DNA of 64,000 nt from Candidatus Edwardsbacteria bacterium (GTDB lineage: Bacteria > Edwardsbacteria > AC1 > EtOH8). The notes below the pieces were generated by a model that saw only the letters and a list, made by a program, of their open reading frames with translations, made no database searches and had not been told where the DNA came from. Each line of letters begins with the position of its first letter. The stretch's first letter is position 1. The stretch covers positions 62,001 through 126,000 of the forward strand of contig JAVHLB010000002.1 in assembly GCA_031082425.1 (NCBI GenBank). Reading direction: 5' to 3'. The position numbers were made by a program, and so were the translations under genes. Shown piece after piece: positions 6,852-15,606 of the stretch.

Positions 6852-9002
6852 ATGGCAAAATTCTACCGGGGAAAATTTCCCATCACCTTAAACCGCAAGG
6901 CCCGGAGGAACTTTTTCCGGATCCTCTTTTTACTGGGGCTGTTTTTGATATTTGTGACGGGATTCGGGGCCGGCACCTTCGCCTTCTACAGCCGGGGGCT
7001 GCCCTCCACCCGGGCCCTGCAGGAGATGCAGCCCAAACAGGGCACCAAGGTCTTCGACCGCCACGGCCATCTGATCTACGAATTCTCCGAGGAGCATCGG
7101 GTGGTGGCCCCGCTGGCCCGGATACCAAAACACCTGATCGAAGCCACCATCGCCATCGAAGACCGCAGTTTCCGCTCTCACTGGGGGGTTGACATTTTCG
7201 GCTACGCCGCGGCGGTCAAGGATTTCATGCTGCGCCGCAGCAAGCGGCTGCGGGGCGCCTCCACCATCACCCAGCAGCTGGCCCGCAACATGTTCCTGAC
7301 CCAGGACCGCACCCTGTCGCGCAAGATCGCCGAGGCCATACTGGCCATGAAGATCGAACGGCTGTTCTCCAAGGACGAGATATTGGAGCTGTACTTCAAC
7401 CAGATAAACTACGGCCACGGGGCCTACGGGGTCCAGACCGCCTCCCAGATGTATTTCGGCCGGGACGTGGACAGTTTGACGCTGCCCCAGGCGGCCCTGT
7501 TGGCCGGGATGCCGCGGGGTCCATCGATATACACCCCCTACACCCATCCCGAAGCGGCTTTGAAAAGAAGGAACACCGTGCTGGAGGCCATGGTGGCCAC
7601 CGAAGCCATCACCAGGGCCCGGGCCGATTCCGCCCGAAAGACGGAGATAGTGGTCAAGCCCCGCGAATTGCGGCTCAATGACGCCCCCTATTTCGTGGAG
7701 GAGGTCCGCAAATACCTGGAGGCCAAATACGGGGCCAATGCCATCTACCAGGGAGCCATGCAGGTCTACACCACCCTGGACCTCAAGCTGCAGAGAGCGG
7801 CCAATCAGGTCTCCGAGCGCTGGATGGAACAGCTGGAGGACCTTTACCGGCTGGTTCCACGGCGCAGGGATTTCAAAACGCCCAAGGTCGAGACTGATAT
7901 AGTCAACACCCCCTATATCCAGGACGCCCTGCTGGCACTGGATCCCGGTAACGGCCACATCCTGGCCATGATCGGGGGCCGGGATTTCCTGATCAGCAAA
8001 TTCAACCGGGCCATCCAGTCCCGCCGCCAGGCCGGCTCGGCCTTCAAGCCCTTCATCTACACCGCCGCCATCGACAACGGCTTTTCCCCCGGCGACGTCA
8101 TCCTGGACGCCCCCATCGTGATAGAGGATGACGGCTCAGGCAACCCCTGGTATCCCCGCAATTACGACGGTAAATTCGACGGCCCCACCTCCCTGAGGCG
8201 GGGGCTGGCCCTGTCCAAGAACCTGATAGCGGTCAAGCTGATCCAGAGCGTCGGGCCCTCCACCGTCATCAGCTACGCCCGCAAGATGGGCATTCGGACC
8301 CCGTTGCCGGCGGTGCTGTCGCTGGCCCTGGGCTCGGCCGACATCAGCATGATAGACATGGTCAGCGCCTACGGCGTTTTTGCCAACCGCGGGATCCGGG
8401 TGGAGCCGCTGATGATCCTTAAGGTGCTGGACAAGAACGGCACCGTGTTGGAGGAGACCCATCCCTACGCCGAGGAAGTGCTGTCCCCCCAGACCGCCTA
8501 CATTATGGCCAACATGATGAAGACGGTGGTGGACCACGGCACCGGGATTGCGGCCCGCAGTCTGGGATTCACCCGCCCGGCCGGGGGCAAGACCGGCACC
8601 ACCAACGATTACACCGACACCTGGTTCGTGGGCTACACCCCGGACCTGGTGTGCGGAGTATGGGTGGGCTTCGACCAAAAGAAGACCGTGGCCGAGGGCG
8701 CCACCGGGGCCGGGCTGGCCCTGCCCATCTGGGCGGCCTTCATGAAACAGGCCACCGACAGCCTGCCAGTCAAGGATTTTTCGGTGCCGGGGGACATCGT
8801 CTCGGCCGCCATCTGCACCGAGTCCGGACTGCTGGCCACCCCGGCCTGCCCCAGCCCCAGGAGCGAGATATTCCTCAAGGCCAACCTGCCGGCCAGGAGC
8901 TGCGATATCCACCGTCTGCAGAACCTTAACATGCAGAGCAAGGATTATAATTTCGAACAACTGGACCGCGGCAGCCTGAACGATCCGGATTTCAAACCGT
9001 GA
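6852..9002 (+). CDS. Class A penicillin-binding protein (PBP1A type)
   Basis: Bifunctional peptidoglycan synthase. Residues 21-48 form the single membrane anchor. The GT51 glycosyltransferase domain follows, with EDRSFRSHWG (catalytic Glu at about 103), GASTITQQLARN and YFNQINYGHGAYG. The transpeptidase domain has SAFK (nucleophile Ser at about 396), SKN in ALSKNLIAVKL, and KTGT at 580-583. At 716 residues it is compact for PBP1A and lacks a long C-terminal accessory domain; the tail after residue 650 has a cysteine pair (TPACPSP, RSCD) of a kind seen in many PBP1A tails. It is transcribed alone, divergently from yggS. The exact paralogue name cannot be fixed from one genome segment. Confidence 0.95.
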   Translation: MAKFYRGKFPITLNRKARRNFFRILFLLGLFLIFVTGFGAGTFAFYSRGLPSTRALQEMQPKQGTKVFDRHGHLIYEFSEEHRVVAPLARIPKHLIEATIAIEDRSFRSHWGVDIFGYAAAVKDFMLRRSKRLRGASTITQQLARNMFLTQDRTLSRKIAEAILAMKIERLFSKDEILELYFNQINYGHGAYGVQTASQMYFGRDVDSLTLPQAALLAGMPRGPSIYTPYTHPEAALKRRNTVLEAMVATEAITRARADSARKTEIVVKPRELRLNDAPYFVEEVRKYLEAKYGANAIYQGAMQVYTTLDLKLQRAANQVSERWMEQLEDLYRLVPRRRDFKTPKVETDIVNTPYIQDALLALDPGNGHILAMIGGRDFLISKFNRAIQSRRQAGSAFKPFIYTAAIDNGFSPGDVILDAPIVIEDDGSGNPWYPRNYDGKFDGPTSLRRGLALSKNLIAVKLIQSVGPSTVISYARKMGIRTPLPAVLSLALGSADISMIDMVSAYGVFANRGIRVEPLMILKVLDKNGTVLEETHPYAEEVLSPQTAYIMANMMKTVVDHGTGIAARSLGFTRPAGGKTGTTNDYTDTWFVGYTPDLVCGVWVGFDQKKTVAEGATGAGLALPIWAAFMKQATDSLPVKDFSVPGDIVSAAICTESGLLATPACPSPRSEIFLKANLPARSCDIHRLQNLNMQSKDYNFEQLDRGSLNDPDFKP

Positions 9003-9008
9003 CATAAT

Positions 9009-9062
9009 TGTCATTCTCGCACTTCATTTCATTCAGTATAAACTCCGGCGGGAATCCAGAGA
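9009..9062. repeat. Degenerate dispersed repeat, copy 1
   Basis: A spacer element starting TGTCATTC and ending ATCCAGAG, related along its whole length to 62165-62216 (shared blocks TGTCATTC, GCACTTC, TTCAG, TAAACTCC, GGGAATC or its variant). It resembles the common TGTCATTCC...GGAATCCAGAG intergenic repeats of environmental genomes. It sits directly before the GIY-YIG-like gene and supplies part of its Shine-Dalgarno region. Confidence 0.55.
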
Positions 9063-9073
9063 GAAGAATATTG

Positions 9074-9427
9074 ATGACCGATAGAAAGAAACTGATAAAA
9101 GAATACAAGCAAACGCTCACCCCGATGGGCATTTTGCAGATAAAAAATCTGACCAACGGCAGGATATTGTTAATGAAGGCCAAGAACCTTCCCGGCATCA
9201 TCAATAGCCAGAAGTTCACGCTTAAGAACGGATCTCATCCCATTTTGGCTCTGCAGAAGGACTTTACCAGCCTGGGTGAAAGCAATTTTTCCTTTGAAGT
9301 GCTTGATCATCTGGAGCCCCGGGAGGGTGTCAGCTACGATTACACAAAAGACCTTAAGGCCCTGGAGGAGATCTGGATCGAAAAGCTCCAGCCTTACGGC
9401 GATAAGGGCTATCATACCAAACGATGA
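9074..9427 (+). CDS. GIY-YIG superfamily-like small protein, degenerate active-site motifs
   Basis: A 117-residue protein resembling a family of small GIY-YIG-type proteins. The N-terminal motif reads MGILQIKNLTNG and the second motif region RILLMKAKN, so the usual Tyr of GIY and the YIG triplet are lost. The downstream part (KFTLKNGSHPILALQKDF, then SFEVLDHLEPR) keeps the family's pattern. I chose ATG at 9074 because a GAGAGAAG Shine-Dalgarno lies about 8 bases upstream; an earlier ATG at 9008 would translate the preceding dispersed repeat. Nuclease activity is doubtful given the motif changes. First gene of the plus-strand run to 14010. Confidence 0.6.
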   Translation: MTDRKKLIKEYKQTLTPMGILQIKNLTNGRILLMKAKNLPGIINSQKFTLKNGSHPILALQKDFTSLGESNFSFEVLDHLEPREGVSYDYTKDLKALEEIWIEKLQPYGDKGYHTKR

Positions 9428-9478
9428 TGGAGTCCGCCTGTCCGATATTAACTTTACAAAACCGTCATGGAGGGACCA

Positions 9479-10222
9479 ATGAAATTTCTGGTTTATTTTA
9501 TCGCCGGTTTGCTTTTCTTTTGTACCGGGTCCGGCCTTTTCGCCCAAGGATTTATTGACCTTGAAGCAGGGGCGGCCTTCACCGGATACAATGACGTTCA
9601 GATCCCCAGCGACAGCGGAACCAGGTTCTCCCTGGCCGACGAGATCGTATCATCCCCCGCTGTGGTTTTAAGGGCCCGTGGAGGTTTGACCATGGCCGGG
9701 AGACATAGCATCTTTATCTTGGCGGCGCCCCTTACCGTCCGGGGGACCGGGATCCTGGAGAGGGATATCACCTTTCAGGGGAAAATATTTCGCCAGGGCA
9801 CAGAAATTCATTCCACCTACCGCTTCGATTCCTACCGGTTGACCTACCGCTACACAGCGATTGAAGGACCGGTTTTCATTATGGGGGCTGGGCTGACCGC
9901 CAAGATCCGCAGCGCCGATATCTCCCTGATGAACGATTCAGCCTATGCCCGCCGCAGTGATCTGGGGGTGGTACCGCTGATCAATCTGATGGCCAAGTAT
10001 AAGATGACCGAGAGGACCGGCCTGCTGTTGGAGAGCGACGCCCTTTGGTCGCCCTACGGCCGGGCTGAGGATGTTCTGCTGGCCTTTCAATACAGCCCCA
10101 AGGAAAGCCATACCCTCCGGATAGGCTACCGGATGCTGGAGGGCGGCGCCGACGGCGGTGGCAAAGTGTACACCTTTTCCCTGTTCCATTACCTGACGGC
10201 CGGCATCACAGTAAAATTCTAA
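9479..10222 (+). CDS. Predicted outer-membrane beta-barrel protein, unknown function
   Basis: Not recognised. 247 residues. Residues 1-20 (MKFLVYFIAGLLFFCTGSG...) are a signal peptide ending LFAQG. The remainder alternates short amphipathic strands with aromatic ends (DSYRLTYRYT, HTLRIGYRML) and ends ITVKF, a C-terminal Phe as in many outer-membrane barrels. The start at 9479 is preferred over the in-frame ATG at 9467 because GGAGGG at 9469-9474 is an ideal ribosome-binding site for it. It lies 51 bp after the GIY-YIG-like gene and 20 bp before an esterase gene. Confidence 0.6.
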   Translation: MKFLVYFIAGLLFFCTGSGLFAQGFIDLEAGAAFTGYNDVQIPSDSGTRFSLADEIVSSPAVVLRARGGLTMAGRHSIFILAAPLTVRGTGILERDITFQGKIFRQGTEIHSTYRFDSYRLTYRYTAIEGPVFIMGAGLTAKIRSADISLMNDSAYARRSDLGVVPLINLMAKYKMTERTGLLLESDALWSPYGRAEDVLLAFQYSPKESHTLRIGYRMLEGGADGGGKVYTFSLFHYLTAGITVKF

Positions 10223-10242
10223 TATACCATTTAGGATATTTT

Positions 10243-11172
10243 ATGCCCAGCTGGCAAAGCCGCCTTTTTATCTTTCTGCTTAAATACCGGCACCTGCTGA
10301 AATTTCAGAAGAAAAGGACCACCACGGTCGACGGGGACACCTCCCTGCAGGCTCTGCGGGCCGAGGTCGAGCGGGGGGCGGACTTCTTCGGCAAACTGCC
10401 GGACGGCTTCAGCCTGGCCCCGGTCATGATCGGCAATCTGACGGCCGAATGGATGAGGCCCCAGGATGCGCCCCGGGACAAGGCCATCCTCTATTTCCAC
10501 GGGGGCGGGCTGGTGGTGGGCTCCATCCGGGCCCACCGGGGCATAGTGGCCAAGTTCGTAAAAAAGTGCCGGATACAATCCCTGTTGTTCGATTATTCCC
10601 TGGCCCCGGAGCATCCCTACCCCGCCGGATTGAACGATTCGGTGGCCGCCTACAAGTATCTGCTGGCGCACGGCATCAAGCCGGAGAATATGATGTTCAT
10701 GGGCGACTCCGGCGGCGGCAACCTGGTCTTTGCCACCCAGCTGGCCCTTAAGGAACAGGGGCTTCCCCTGCCCGGCGGGTCCATCGCCCTCTCGCCCTGG
10801 ACCGACCTCAGCAACTCCGGCGAATCCTGGACCTTCAACGCCCAAAAGGACACCCTTTGCTGGAAGGAATCCCAGACCACCTTCAGCCGGTACTATGCCG
10901 GGGAGAACGACCCCAGGCAGCCCCTGATCTCGCCGCTGTTCGGGGACCTACGCGGCCTGCCGCCGATGCTGATCTTCGCAGGAGGCGACGAGACCCTGCT
11001 CAGCGACTCCACCCGCCTGGCCGAGAAGGCTAGGGCCGCCGGGGTTGATGTTACATTGATCGTGGGCCAAGGCCTGTTCCACTGCTACCCGGCCTGCGCC
11101 CCCATGTTCCCCGAGGCCAAAGAGGCGATGGAGCAGATCTGCGGGTTTGTCAAAAAGCATTTGAAGGCCTGA
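10243..11172 (+). CDS. Alpha/beta hydrolase of the hormone-sensitive-lipase (HSL) type
   Basis: Carboxylesterase/lipase fold. It has the oxyanion-hole motif HGGG at residues 86-89 and the nucleophile elbow GDSGGG at 154-159 (Ser156). The acid lies in GGDETLLSDS (about 248-256) and the catalytic His is about 280 in GLFHCYP. APEHPYPAGL (121-130) is the typical HSL segment. At 309 residues it matches family length. No signal peptide is obvious, although residues 6-20 are hydrophobic and basic. The next gene starts 1 bp after its stop, so the two are probably co-translated. Substrate unknown; short-chain esters are usual for the family. Confidence 0.88.
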   Translation: MPSWQSRLFIFLLKYRHLLKFQKKRTTTVDGDTSLQALRAEVERGADFFGKLPDGFSLAPVMIGNLTAEWMRPQDAPRDKAILYFHGGGLVVGSIRAHRGIVAKFVKKCRIQSLLFDYSLAPEHPYPAGLNDSVAAYKYLLAHGIKPENMMFMGDSGGGNLVFATQLALKEQGLPLPGGSIALSPWTDLSNSGESWTFNAQKDTLCWKESQTTFSRYYAGENDPRQPLISPLFGDLRGLPPMLIFAGGDETLLSDSTRLAEKARAAGVDVTLIVGQGLFHCYPACAPMFPEAKEAMEQICGFVKKHLKA

Positions 11173-11173
11173 T

Positions 11174-11647
11174 ATGGATCTCATAGGCAAGACCACCATC
11201 AATCCGATCCTGTTCTACACCGGTAAAATATCCGGTTACTTAACCTGGATCATATTACTGTTGTCGGTGCTGGGTGTCCCAGCCATAGAAACATATTCGT
11301 CTTCGCTGTTAAAATACACTGCTTATGTTTTATCCCTGGTTGGCCTTTCACTGATCGTCGTAAGCCTGATCAATCTTGGACGATCCACCCGGCTGGGCCT
11401 GCCGCAGGAGGACACTGTTTTAAAGACCGGCGGCCTGTACCGCTTCAGCCGCAACCCGATGTACCTGGGCTTTGACCTACTGACCCTGGCTTCCATCATA
11501 TATACAATGAATATCGGAATAATATCACTTGGACTATACAGCCTGATAGTTTACCATTTGATAATTCTGGGAGAGGAAAAGTTCCTGTCAAAGAGCTTTG
11601 GTAAAGCTTATTATGATTACCGGCAAAAAACCCGAAGATATTTGTAA
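11174..11647 (+). CDS. Isoprenylcysteine carboxyl methyltransferase (ICMT)-like membrane protein
   Basis: 157 residues with four or five hydrophobic segments and the ICMT/PEMT signature GLYRFSRNPMYLGF near residues 85-98, followed by the ending EEKFLSKSFGKAYYDYRQKTRRYL-type tail (EEKFL, YYDYRQKTRRY), where the S-adenosylmethionine site is formed. Family members methylate carboxyl or lipid head groups at membranes; bacterial substrates are mostly unknown. It starts 1 bp after the esterase stop, which suggests tight coupling and possibly a common membrane-lipid substrate (inference). Confidence 0.8.
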   Translation: MDLIGKTTINPILFYTGKISGYLTWIILLLSVLGVPAIETYSSSLLKYTAYVLSLVGLSLIVVSLINLGRSTRLGLPQEDTVLKTGGLYRFSRNPMYLGFDLLTLASIIYTMNIGIISLGLYSLIVYHLIILGEEKFLSKSFGKAYYDYRQKTRRYL

Positions 11648-11687
11648 TAATGTCCCCTGCCATTAGAATGAAAGGAGCTGCCATAAC

Positions 11688-12569
11688 ATGAACAACAATA
11701 ATGAAACCGCTTTTGGCACCCCATTTGAACGGATCTTTATGGGGCTTCTGTCCATCGTGACCGGCATCATTCTTATATTTTTGGCGGTCAACGGCCCCCT
11801 GTTTTTACATCAGATCAAATACAGGACGGCAGAGATATTGAACAATCAGCTGATCGGCCAGGATCTGGTGAACCTTTTCCTGTTAAGCGTCATCCTGATC
11901 GCCGGCGGGGCGACACTTTTCCTCAAGAAACAAATATCAAAGCATCTCTTGATCATCACCCCGCTCTATCTGATATACTATGTGCTGAGCTACACCATCG
12001 GCTGGGAGTGGAGCTCCCCGGAATATTCCGGCAACAGCCAGGGGTACACCTTCTATTTCCTTTTCATCCTGATCGCGTCCCTCCTGATCCTGCTTTATTC
12101 TATTTCCATCTTTCCCAAGAAGGTGGAAAGCCGCTTCAAGAAAAAGCCTCTGATCATCTATTCGGTCCTGTTCTCGTTCTTCCTGCTGGTCTTTGCCTCC
12201 ATGTGGGTCAAGGAGGTATTGGAGGTCATGGCCACCGGCACCGCCCGGGCCTATGACATCGCGCCCACCGCTTTCTGGGTGGTGCGTATCTTCGACCTGG
12301 GATTCTCCATCCCGCTGGGATTGGTCAGCGTCTATCTGTTATGGACCAGGCCCGATACCACCTACTCCATACAATACCTGTTCTATGGCTTTTTCCTTAC
12401 AATGATATTAGCGGTCAACGCCATGGGGTTGGTGATGTATTTCAACCATGACCCCACATTTATGATGCGGGATCTGGTCGTTTTCATCATCCTGGCCCTG
12501 ATCGTTTTCTCCGGATTCATCTATATTCAAAAAAATTACCGGGTCCTCCCTGACAACCAGTCCTTGTAA
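11688..12569 (+). CDS. Multipass membrane protein, unknown function
   Basis: Not recognised. 293 residues with about eight predicted transmembrane segments (starting near residues 15, 60, 85, 120, 155, 195, 225 and 260). No catalytic or transport motif stands out. A charged loop (KKVESRFKKK) lies between segments 4 and 5. AAAGGAG ends about 9 bases before the ATG. Position in the plus-strand run, 40 bp after the ICMT-like gene and 21 bp before an MBL hydrolase, suggests co-expression but gives no function. Confidence 0.6.
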   Translation: MNNNNETAFGTPFERIFMGLLSIVTGIILIFLAVNGPLFLHQIKYRTAEILNNQLIGQDLVNLFLLSVILIAGGATLFLKKQISKHLLIITPLYLIYYVLSYTIGWEWSSPEYSGNSQGYTFYFLFILIASLLILLYSISIFPKKVESRFKKKPLIIYSVLFSFFLLVFASMWVKEVLEVMATGTARAYDIAPTAFWVVRIFDLGFSIPLGLVSVYLLWTRPDTTYSIQYLFYGFFLTMILAVNAMGLVMYFNHDPTFMMRDLVVFIILALIVFSGFIYIQKNYRVLPDNQSL

Positions 12570-12590
12570 ACTGCGAATATTTCTTGCGTC

Positions 12591-13343
12591 ATGAAAATAA
12601 CAGTCCTCTGCGAAAATCAGGCCGGTCATAATGGCTCCAGATTCATTCTGGCCGAATGGGGTCTTTCTCTATTGATAGAGGCCGGAGATGTCAATATCCT
12701 CTTCGATGCTGGACATACCAATGTTTATTGGCACAATGCCGAACAGTTGAAGATCAATTTGAACCGAACGGATTTCATAGTGCTGTCGCACCACCACTGG
12801 GATCACGTCGGCGGGTTGCAACATCATGGTTTTAAGACCAAAAAGAAACTCGTGGCTCATCCGGAATTGATCGCCCAGCTGCCGGCAAAAGAGACCCGAA
12901 AGATAAAAACGGATTTCAGGATCATCACCTCTGCCGAACCGCTGGAATTTTCCCAAGGTATCTTTTATCTGGGGGAGATCCCCCGGGTAAATAATTTTGA
13001 AAAAGGATTGTTCAAAAGGAAGCGGATGCCTGACGATTCAGCGATGGCCATCAAGACCAAGAACGGCGCGGTGGTCATCACCGGCTGCTCGCATTCCGGC
13101 ATCTGCAACATATGCCAATACGCCAAGCAGGTGACCGGACAGAAGCTTTACGCCGTGATCGGCGGGTTCCATTTGTTTGGGAACGATCCGAAGGCGGTGG
13201 AAGGGACCGTCCGTTATTTTAAAAAGGAACGGCCCGAACATATCTATCCCATGCACTGCATAGACCTTTCCACCCTGGCCAGATTTTATGATGAATTCGG
13301 TATAAGGAAATTATCTGCCGGCGATAACATTTTAATACCATGA
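12591..13343 (+). CDS. MBL-fold metallo-hydrolase (COG1237-like)
   Basis: Metallo-beta-lactamase-fold hydrolase of 250 residues. The metal motif is HHHWDHVGG (about residue 66), with further ligands in GCSHSGICN (about 163) and GGFHLFG, and the closing histidine in YPMHCID. The pattern GCSHSG plus GGFH is typical of the dihydropterin/beta-RFAP-synthase-annotated subgroup, where true substrates are mostly unknown. No signal peptide, so cytoplasmic. Followed after 13 bp by the YkgJ-like gene. Confidence 0.85.
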   Translation: MKITVLCENQAGHNGSRFILAEWGLSLLIEAGDVNILFDAGHTNVYWHNAEQLKINLNRTDFIVLSHHHWDHVGGLQHHGFKTKKKLVAHPELIAQLPAKETRKIKTDFRIITSAEPLEFSQGIFYLGEIPRVNNFEKGLFKRKRMPDDSAMAIKTKNGAVVITGCSHSGICNICQYAKQVTGQKLYAVIGGFHLFGNDPKAVEGTVRYFKKERPEHIYPMHCIDLSTLARFYDEFGIRKLSAGDNILIP

Positions 13344-13356
13344 AAAACTGCAAACG

Positions 13357-14010
13357 ATGCGCTATCCAAAAAGTATATCCAACATTGAAGAAAAACGTCC
13401 CCCTGCCGGTCAGTTTTCAGCCTGGCTGCGCCGTTTCCGGAAGGCATTGAAAAATGAGACCGGGATCAATGTAAAATGCGGCGATTGCAATGCCTGCTGC
13501 AGATCTTCGCAATTCATTCATGTCAAACCGGGAGAGACTGAAACTATCGCCAGAATAGATAAAAGACTGTTGTTCCCGGCGCCGGGCCTTCCCAGGGGCA
13601 ATATGGTTCTTGGCTATGATAAGGACGGTTGCTGCCCTATGCTGATAAAGGGCCAGTGTTCGATCTATGAAGACCGCCCGATAACCTGCCGTAATTATGA
13701 CTGCCGGATATTCGCCGCGGCCGGTATAAATGCCGGAGGCAAGGAGAAAGAGCTTGTCAATCAGCAAGTGCGCCGATGGAGATTCAAATATAAAGATGCG
13801 CTGGACCGCCGGCAGCATTCGGCAGTAATGGCGGCGGCTGAGTTTTTAAAAGAAAACGCCAGAATTTTCCCAGCCGGGTCCTTATCAGGCAACCCCAGCC
13901 AGCTAGCCATTCTGGCCATCAAATGTTACGATGTATTTTTAAGACCAGATCTTCTCAGAAACAAAAAGGAAACCGTCCAAAAGATGATATCGAAAGTACA
14001 GCAGATTTGA
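13357..14010 (+). CDS. YkgJ-type cysteine-cluster protein
   Basis: 217 residues with the CxxCxxCC-type motif KCGDCNACC (about residues 42-50) and later cysteines in GCCPMLIKGQCSIYEDRP and CRNYDCR, the pattern of the YkgJ/UPF0153 family that probably binds zinc or an iron-sulfur cluster. No enzyme activity is established for the family. It is the last gene of the plus-strand run, and a strong terminator begins at its stop codon. Confidence 0.8.
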   Translation: MRYPKSISNIEEKRPPAGQFSAWLRRFRKALKNETGINVKCGDCNACCRSSQFIHVKPGETETIARIDKRLLFPAPGLPRGNMVLGYDKDGCCPMLIKGQCSIYEDRPITCRNYDCRIFAAAGINAGGKEKELVNQQVRRWRFKYKDALDRRQHSAVMAAAEFLKENARIFPAGSLSGNPSQLAILAIKCYDVFLRPDLLRNKKETVQKMISKVQQI

Positions 14011-14040
14011 AAAGCCCCGCTTATATAAAGCGGGGCTTTT
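14010..14040 (+). terminator. Intrinsic terminator, 13-bp stem
   Basis: AAAAGCCCCGCTT (14010-14022) pairs perfectly with AAGCGGGGCTTTT (14028-14040) around a 5-base loop, with the T run inside the right arm. It ends the plus-strand run and is symmetric enough to also stop the converging tryptophanase transcript. The next bases (about 14052-14076) are a formula-like AATCATGTAAATCCTGTC word. Confidence 0.9.
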
Positions 14041-14090
14041 CAATCCCTGAAATAAATCATGTAAATCCTGTCAAAAAGGCATCCTGATAC

Positions 14091-15479
14091 TCAGGCCGGT
14101 TTCAGTTCCACCGTGAAGTGCCTCATGATGGGCGCCTCGCGCACGATGGCGTATCCCTTCTTTATCTCGTTTCTTCTGTCATAGACGTTCTTCAGACACT
14201 CTGCCACGTAAAGCATGTGGTTATCGCTGTAGACCCGGCGCGGAATGGCCAGGCGCAGCAGCTCCAGCTCCGGGTAGCGGTTCTCCCGGGTTTGGGGATC
14301 GCGGTCGGCCAAAAGAGTTCCGATCTCCACTCCCCGCACCCCGCCTTCCTTGTAAAGCTCCACCCCCAGGGTCTGGGCTATGAACTGCTCCTGGGGAACA
14401 TTGGGCAGGAATTTCTTGGCGTCCACGAAGACGGCGTGCCCGCCCACCGGCTGCTGGATGGGAATGCCGCAAGACATCAGCTTTTCTCCCAACAGCCCCA
14501 CCTGACGGACCCTTGATTCAAGATAGTCGAACTCGGTGGCCTCGCGCAGGCCCACCGACAGCGCGCCCAGGTCCCGTCCGGCCATCCCGCCGTAGGTGAT
14601 GTAGCCCTCGAACACGATGTTGAAGGTGCAGGATTTCTCGAACAATTCCTTGTCCCTGAAGGCGATGAACCCGCCGATGTTGACGATCCCGTCCTTCTTG
14701 GCGCTCATGGTGCATCCGTCCACCAGATCGAACATCTCACGCACTATCTGCTTGATGCTTTTGTCCGCAAACCCCGGCTCGCGCATTTTGATGAAGTAGG
14801 CGTTCTCGGCAAAGCGGGCGGCATCGAAGAACAGCCTGATCCCGTATTTCTTGCACAGGGCCGACACCGCTCGGATGTTCTCCAGCGACACCGGCTGTCC
14901 GCCCGAGGAATTGCAGGTGACGGTGATCAGGCACAGCGGAATGTTCTGCTTGGGATATTTCTTGAAGACCGCCTCCAGCTTGTTCAGGTCCAGGTTGCCC
15001 TTGAAGGGATGCAGGGAGGAAGTGTCAAAGGCCTGGTCGATGGTGCAGTCCAGGGCCTGGGCCTTGCGGAATTCGATGTGGCCCTTGGTGGTGTCGAAGT
15101 GGCTGTTGCCGGGGACCACGAAGCCCGGGGACTCCATGCCCATCAAAGCCGAGAACAGCACGTTCTCGGCCGCCCGGCCCTGGTGGGTGGGCAGAAAATA
15201 CGGCATGCCCAACAGCTCTTCGATGGTGTGCTTCAGCTTGTAGTACGAGCTGGCCCCGGCGTAGGATTCATCGCCCAGCATTATCTCGGCCCACTGGGCG
15301 CTGCTCATGGCACCGGTGCCGGAGTCGGTCAGCAGGTCCACGAACACCTCATCGCTTTTCAGGTTGAACAGGTTGTACCCGGCGGAGGCGATCAGTTCCT
15401 CCCGCTCCTGGCGGGTGGTGCGGCGGATGGGTTCCACCATCTTGGTCTTGTATGGCTCGGCGAACGGCAGCAAATTCAT
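14091..15479 (-). CDS. tnaA: Tryptophanase (beta-eliminating lyase)
   Basis: PLP enzyme that cleaves tryptophan to indole, pyruvate and ammonia. At 462 residues it matches the tryptophanase/tyrosine phenol-lyase family throughout: DLLTDSGTGAMS, PTHQGRAAEN, FFDAARFAENAYF, and MSAKKDG with the PLP lysine at about 262. Specificity residues favour tryptophanase: FDTTKGH (Asp129), VEIG (Ile386, where tyrosine phenol-lyase has Arg) and RHFT (His454, where tyrosine phenol-lyase has Phe). AGGAAGGA precedes the ATG by about 5 bases. It stands alone, with no tryptophan permease next to it and no recognisable tnaC leader. Pyruvate from this reaction would feed fermentation. Confidence 0.9.
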   Translation of the reverse strand: MNLLPFAEPYKTKMVEPIRRTTRQEREELIASAGYNLFNLKSDEVFVDLLTDSGTGAMSSAQWAEIMLGDESYAGASSYYKLKHTIEELLGMPYFLPTHQGRAAENVLFSALMGMESPGFVVPGNSHFDTTKGHIEFRKAQALDCTIDQAFDTSSLHPFKGNLDLNKLEAVFKKYPKQNIPLCLITVTCNSSGGQPVSLENIRAVSALCKKYGIRLFFDAARFAENAYFIKMREPGFADKSIKQIVREMFDLVDGCTMSAKKDGIVNIGGFIAFRDKELFEKSCTFNIVFEGYITYGGMAGRDLGALSVGLREATEFDYLESRVRQVGLLGEKLMSCGIPIQQPVGGHAVFVDAKKFLPNVPQEQFIAQTLGVELYKEGGVRGVEIGTLLADRDPQTRENRYPELELLRLAIPRRVYSDNHMLYVAECLKNVYDRRNEIKKGYAIVREAPIMRHFTVELKPA

Positions 15480-15525
15480 TCATCCTTCCTTGACAGTCAT
15501 TTTATATTGATTTTTTACGTTCATA

Positions 15526-15561
15526 TGACCGGCCCCTCCCCTTACGGAGAGGGGCCGGTCA
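15526..15561 (-). terminator. GC-rich 13-bp hairpin after lpxD
   Basis: TGACCGGCCCCTC (15526-15538) pairs perfectly with GAGGGGCCGGTCA (15549-15561). It lies between the lpxD stop and the tryptophanase start. It probably ends the bamA-ompH-lpxD transcript, though no clear U run follows on the minus strand; it could also act in the leader of the tryptophanase mRNA. Confidence 0.5.
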
Positions 15562-15606
15562 TCAGGAGTTACCTGTTCACGGGATTGTCACCGGGATAAT
15601 GCCCCG

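Noticed and set aside
14091..15479. Tyrosine phenol-lyase as product
   Set aside because: The residues Asp129, Ile386 and His454 follow tryptophanase, not tyrosine phenol-lyase.
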